DNA of 64,000 nucleotides from Poronia punctata (lineage: Eukaryota; Ascomycota; Sordariomycetes; Xylariales; Xylariaceae), in assembly GCA_022579005.1 (NCBI GenBank), contig MU401454.1, forward strand, positions 372,001 through 436,000. Direction: 5' to 3'. Below the pieces are notes generated by a model. That model was not told the DNA's origin and did no database searches. It saw only the letters and a list, made by a program, of their open reading frames with translations. The translations under genes and the position numbers were made by a program. Below are positions 59,856-64,000 of this stretch, in pieces (the first letter of the stretch is position 1; every line of letters starts with the position of its first letter).

Positions 59856-60262
59856 ATGAATACCCTCGCCCGTACCCGTACAAGCATCACCCGAACAATT
59901 TTCGGCCGTAGCATACTCACCTCTCTACGTGTAAGAACCCCATCCCAATCCCAATCCCATTCCCAATCCCCTCCCCACCAACCAACCAACGAACTAACAA
60001 ATCCCAGAAAACCAACATGATCACCCGACCCATATCATGGATGGCCTACGAACAACCAAACCCAACAATCTACCACCACCACATGAACATGCAACAACAA
60101 CAACAACAACAACAACCCAAAAGACCAATGACAGCTTCTTCTTCCTCCTCTTCCACCACAGTCAATAAAGCCAAAACCAAAATCATCATCCCCCCATCGA
60201 AACCGTCAAAGGACACACGTTTCCCGTCCGCACCTCTATCACAGATTCAGAAACGCTCTTAA
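59856..60262 (+). CDS. Small basic protein with presequence-like N-terminus and polyQ/polyS tracts, unknown function
   Basis: Exons 59856-59930 and 60008-60262 give 109 residues. The intron (GTAAGA, branch ACTAAC, acceptor CCCAG) is well formed and in phase, which argues for a real gene. The first 25 residues (NTLARTRTSITRTIFGRSIL) are rich in Arg, Ser and Thr with no acidic residue, like a mitochondrial targeting peptide. Then come an 8-residue Gln run (60090-60113), a 6-residue Ser run and a Lys/Pro-rich, basic tail. I recognise no family. Codon content is simple, and such genes evolve fast, so homologues may be restricted to close relatives. The end is a normal TAA. Confidence 0.55.
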
Positions 60263-61159
60263 AGCTGTCCGTTTATTTTTTTCTTCGCCAAATATCCGCA
60301 GACTGGACAAGTCGAGGGGGGAAAGGCTGAATAAGACAAGGGTGACTTTTGGATGCATATGTATGTATGTAACATGCGGAGCGAGAAAAGGGAAAGGGGA
60401 AGGGGATGGATATGAAGTAGAGGGGGGATTAGACAAAATAAAAAGGGGGGGGGGGGGAGGGGGGGATTAGACAAAACAGACAAAAAAAAAAGGATCGGGA
60501 AGAACACTTCCTTTTTACTTGTTTTTTTCCTTCCATATCCAGTACAGAGTTAGTCAGTAATGCCTACTATCTTAATAACATGCTCTATGCTAAGCGGGAA
60601 AACAGAGGTTTGTCTCATGTAGAAATGGAAAACGTATTCTGCGACATAATCTCATCATATATCCCGATATGTGAAATGGAGCCAAAGGGAAGTTGGAAGG
60701 GGAAAAGGAGAAATGCGGATCCAAGAGGTAGTCACTGATTCAGATAGACGATTGGAGATTTACAAAATAGGGGCTTCGGGGTTAGCACTGTTAATCGGAT
60801 TATTTTGATACAGATGGTATATTACTTCATTCTCATGTAAGCCAGCCTATTTCCACCTCTGGTTGCTATTTTACAAAAACCATAAGAAGATAGAAACATG
60901 AAATAAAATGAAACAAGTGCTGGGCGATGTACCAATATGCACGGGAAAAAAAAAAAAAAAAAAAAAGACTCCCCCCCTCATACAACAGGACGCAGACAAA
61001 TTGTCTCCGTCCATCATCGACTTTATTGGTAAAGCATTATTCCCGAAAACGCCTGCCTTTGCCGTAACAGATATTATGATTTCGCGTACTGCCGCGACAA
61101 CCTGTCAAGATGGAACCCCCCATCTAAATCATGTCCACCTCCACGAGTCAAACACCCCT
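60263..61159. other. Intergenic region / 3' flank of PRP8
   Basis: About 900 bp. It contains a duplicated AGGGGGGATTAGACAAAA unit (about 60420-60477) around a G tract at 60445-60465, and 21 A at 60946-60966. I see no gene. Confidence 0.6.
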
Positions 61160-64000
61160 TTATGCGAAGTTGTCGCTCCGGTCTATACCGATATCCTCGA
61201 GCTCGGCAAAGTTCTGGAAGTGGAGAGGACGGTGCTGGTCGCTGTAGAATGGCATCGGGGTGTCTAGCTTGACATGTACCGGTTTCTTTTCCATGCCGGC
61301 GAAGCTGCTTCCCATGAAGCTATAGTTCCACTTGCCGTTCTCCGGCACCAGGAAGAAGCCCTTGAAGCGCGGGCTCAACAGGAGTTTGCGCTTGATGCCC
61401 ATGGACGTCGTGAAGCCTTGCGGTTGATCGCTGCCAATGTCTTTATTCTCGGCACCCCACTTGTAGCCGTTGGGAGTCAACGCCCAAGCCGATAGAGACA
61501 CCGACCCAGGTGTGAAGGCGACATCGACCGTGATGCTGTTTTCCTTGGACCAATCCGGATGGGCATCGAGTAGACGGGCGTGCTCTGTGACATCGGCCGC
61601 TGACATGTATGGCGCTTCGTTACCAGCCATCGTGTGGATGACCCCTAGAGGCTCTAGGTCTCCGAGATACTCGTGCTGCGGCAGTTGCTGAGGAAGCTGG
61701 ACACTCCGAAGACCGCCTATCTGAGGCACCATGACGATGCAACGGATTTCCTTGACCTGATCGTTGTCCGGAGCCGAGACACCGTACAAGTATCCTGCCA
61801 CTTGCACACGGAGGTCGGCAATGGCGATGAATTTCTTTAGGATGTTGTTCGGCATCACGTATGTGACATCGTCCACATCGTTGTCCACCGACGAGACGTA
61901 AATGTTGTTCGATCGAGTCCGCAGATTCGACGTGGCGATGGCCCTTGTCCTCCACTCCGTCTTGGACGCAAAGGTCTGTTGCTCGAACTGCGACGTGGTA
62001 GTGACGATGATCTCTTCACCGTGGACATTTTGCGTCTTGGTCGTCACCGCCGTGAGTTGCTGCTGCTCTTGCTGCTGCTTCTCAATCTCGGCTGCCTGTT
62101 GTCGTTGCATAGACGGGGCCGAGATCTCCATACCGAGGATGATATCCCGCACTTCGCTGCTCGTCAGACTAGAGACGTTGACGTTGTTCTTCTTTCCATA
62201 ATCGTGCAGAATCAAATCTCGCAACTGCGTTTCAACCTTGATCCAATCCTCGTCTGAGAGCGTGGGCCAGATGTGGTGCATCTGTGTGATGACCGACTTG
62301 TCTGGTCTTAGAATGAGTTTCGTCTTATCAGGGTTAACATGAAGAGCACGGAGGATCAAGACGAGACGTGAGAAGGCGGTGTAAGACGAGATGCTCTTCA
62401 ACCATTCATCGTACAGGTTGAAGAGGACCATCTGGGGCTCGGTGGCGCGAAGAATCATATCACCAAGCTTTTCTACCTTCATCGCGGCCTGGAAAGGTAG
62501 CTGCAGCTCCGACGCACGGATGGAAATATTGGGGAAATCCAGCAGGTGAACCTCTAGCGGATCCAGTAGACCCTTTCGGGTGACAATGAGCTCTTTGGGC
62601 TGCTCTTCTATGGGGAGTGATCGAATGAGAGCTGCAACTTCTTCGGCTGTTTTCCATTTTGCCAGCTGACCGAGACGCTTCTGCCCTGCCCAGACACTAG
62701 TGTGGATGATCTTCAAGAATAACTGGCCAGTACGGGGGTTGAAGATGAAGATGGCACCATTGATAGGTTTCGTCGTCAGGTTACCTTCAAACGTCTTATG
62801 GATCGTTACTCGATAGACGTTGGTGTCGTCAATGAACAGTTTGGTCTGGTTGCTGAACAACTCGGAGTAATTCTGAGAATTGAGGAATTCCTGGTTGCTC
62901 TCTGAAGCATAGAGCTGCAGACCCTTTCTGATACGCTCACGAAGGACATAAAGGGCCGGGTTGGCTTTCATGACCTTGGCCATTGCTTGCTGGACAAGGA
63001 TCTTCAAGCCGGGGAAGTATTGGCCATATGCCGAGTACAAGTTGTACGCCAGGTCGATGCCAATCATGAGACCTGTAGCTGAGGGATAGATACTCATGTT
63101 GTCATTGGTGTAATCAAGATATTTCGCACGCGTGTACCGCTCGATATCGTGCGAGTCGTAATCACCATACCGAAGTTGAATATCCAGCCAGAATTTGTTG
63201 GTCGTGGTAGGCTCAATGACATCTTTGGTATCGTAAAGGAGTGACGGTCGAGTGACATTCCACTTGCTATTAGCAAACAAGAGGATATCAGCGCAAGAGC
63301 TGTTCATCTTGTAAGATTTTCGCGGATGGATCGTCTCCTTTTGAACCGTCTCGATTCCGAGCGCCTCCAACTCTTGGTCAAAGACCTGGCAGAAATCCAT
63401 TACCACAGACTCGTGAATCTTCTGCCACAGATGGGCACGGAAGATCTGGATGAGCGAGATCTTTAGCGTAGGGATTTTGCCGTGCAAGAAGATACCAGTC
63501 AGATCAAGCTGGACTTGGAAACCAACGTAGACATTGGCACGGTTGATAGTGGGAGACCACCACAAGGTAAACCGACGATTAGGAATCTGGTTCAAACCGG
63601 ATCGCTGGGCATTTGTCAACTTCTTGAACTTCATCGACTCCTCGAAACCGGAAGCGCGCTCCCAAAACAGACCCTCCCAAGAGGGGAAGCCGGTCGCCTT
63701 GAACAGGGTATGCTCCAGAATTGTCTCAACACCACCGAGGGCTTGGATCACGTCGGTACGGTAGGCGTTGAGATTCCATAGCTTTCCGTCATGACGCTGA
63801 CTTGTCCACCAGAACGGATTACTCTTCATCAGTTGGTAAATCTTGAACTCGCTCCTGGTCCGGAATCCCTTATCAAAGCTCAGGGTGCTTCGATCTTTCT
63901 GGAAAAGAGTGTTGATGCGGGGCAAACCTCTGTCCCAGCTATCTTCCAGATCCTCAAGCGTAAGGCGTCGGTTCTGTTGATTGGCCTCTAGTCGCTTTTG
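61160..64000 (-). CDS. prp8: PRP8, core U5 snRNP splicing factor, C-terminal 946 residues only
   Basis: PRP8 scaffolds the spliceosome active site. The frame is open from the right edge (64000) to the TAA at 61160, with no intron: 946 residues, about two fifths of the protein. It covers the linker/endonuclease-like part ([50 protein letters not shown]), the RNase H-like domain ([39 protein letters not shown]) and the Jab1/MPN domain that binds BRR2 ([22 protein letters not shown]). The chain ends [15 protein letters not shown] Gln-rich stretch (EKQQQEQQQ) lies between the RNase H and MPN domains. The N-terminal portion is outside the window. Confidence 0.97.
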   Translation of the reverse strand, partial: QKRLEANQQNRRLTLEDLEDSWDRGLPRINTLFQKDRSTLSFDKGFRTRSEFKIYQLMKSNPFWWTSQRHDGKLWNLNAYRTDVIQALGGVETILEHTLFKATGFPSWEGLFWERASGFEESMKFKKLTNAQRSGLNQIPNRRFTLWWSPTINRANVYVGFQVQLDLTGIFLHGKIPTLKISLIQIFRAHLWQKIHESVVMDFCQVFDQELEALGIETVQKETIHPRKSYKMNSSCADILLFANSKWNVTRPSLLYDTKDVIEPTTTNKFWLDIQLRYGDYDSHDIERYTRAKYLDYTNDNMSIYPSATGLMIGIDLAYNLYSAYGQYFPGLKILVQQAMAKVMKANPALYVLRERIRKGLQLYASESNQEFLNSQNYSELFSNQTKLFIDDTNVYRVTIHKTFEGNLTTKPINGAIFIFNPRTGQLFLKIIHTSVWAGQKRLGQLAKWKTAEEVAALIRSLPIEEQPKELIVTRKGLLDPLEVHLLDFPNISIRASELQLPFQAAMKVEKLGDMILRATEPQMVLFNLYDEWLKSISSYTAFSRLVLILRALHVNPDKTKLILRPDKSVITQMHHIWPTLSDEDWIKVETQLRDLILHDYGKKNNVNVSSLTSSEVRDIILGMEISAPSMQRQQAAEIEKQQQEQQQLTAVTTKTQNVHGEEIIVTTTSQFEQQTFASKTEWRTRAIATSNLRTRSNNIYVSSVDNDVDDVTYVMPNNILKKFIAIADLRVQVAGYLYGVSAPDNDQVKEIRCIVMVPQIGGLRSVQLPQQLPQHEYLGDLEPLGVIHTMAGNEAPYMSAADVTEHARLLDAHPDWSKENSITVDVAFTPGSVSLSAWALTPNGYKWGAENKDIGSDQPQGFTTSMGIKRKLLLSPRFKGFFLVPENGKWNYSFMGSSFAGMEKKPVHVKLDTPMPFYSDQHRPLHFQNFAELEDIGIDRSDNFA

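Noticed and set aside
61902..62257. Leu/Cys-rich plus-strand frames near 62 kb
   Set aside because: Antisense of the Gln-rich linker of PRP8.

Overview
The window is nuclear DNA of a filamentous ascomycete. Most genes carry short (50-160 nt) spliceosomal introns with GTRNGT donors, CTRAY-type branch points and YAG acceptors. They are strewn over both strands with long non-coding gaps, and the protein set is typical of Pezizomycotina: ATG15, alpha-actinin, OPT and POT transporters, RNase T1, secreted GMC oxidase and a HAM1-like protein. The intergenic DNA is packed with TACCTA/TAGGTA and TACGAGTA words. A Sordariomycete, perhaps Xylariales, is my inference.

Layout. 0-10 kb: the vacuolar lipase ATG15 (minus, running off the left edge) is divergent from a VPS9-domain Rab GEF (plus). 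Next is alpha-actinin (minus), with an 8-bp minisatellite inside one intron. 10.9-17 kb: an intron-containing tRNA-Asn(GTT), a mitochondrial D-2-hydroxyglutarate/D-lactate dehydrogenase (plus), Tim8 (plus), ribosomal protein uL23 (minus, 9 exons) and the 25S rRNA methyltransferase BMT2 (plus, divergent from uL23). 17-22.5 kb: no gene found. 22.5-32.5 kb: an OPT oligopeptide transporter, a large disordered nuclear-type protein with a PIP-box-like motif, and a HAM1-like protein (minus). 34.8-42.4 kb: a doubtful orphan gene, the DEAD-box helicase DRS1, an assembly gap bounded by poly-G and poly-C, and a repeat-rich membrane/coiled-coil protein (minus). 42.4-51.2 kb: a second gene-free stretch. 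51.2-61 kb: a POT peptide transporter with a 4-nt first coding exon, a secreted RNase T1, a secreted GMC oxidoreductase and a small polyQ orphan. 61.1-64 kb: the C-terminal part of the spliceosome core protein PRP8 (minus, running off the right edge).

Functional themes. uL23, BMT2 and DRS1 all act in making the 60S subunit, and uL23 and BMT2 share a 455-bp divergent promoter. ATG15 and the VPS9 protein both serve the vacuole/endosome. OPT and POT import peptides. RNase T1 and the GMC enzyme are secreted neighbours. I see no biosynthetic cluster, CRISPR, virus or intact transposon.

The most unusual signal is in the uL23 gene. One intron can only be removed in frame as a spliceosomal twin intron (stwintron): a complete 55-nt intron sits between the first and second bases of the outer intron's donor site. 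Any single splicing step leaves an immediate stop codon, while two ordered steps restore the conserved protein exactly.
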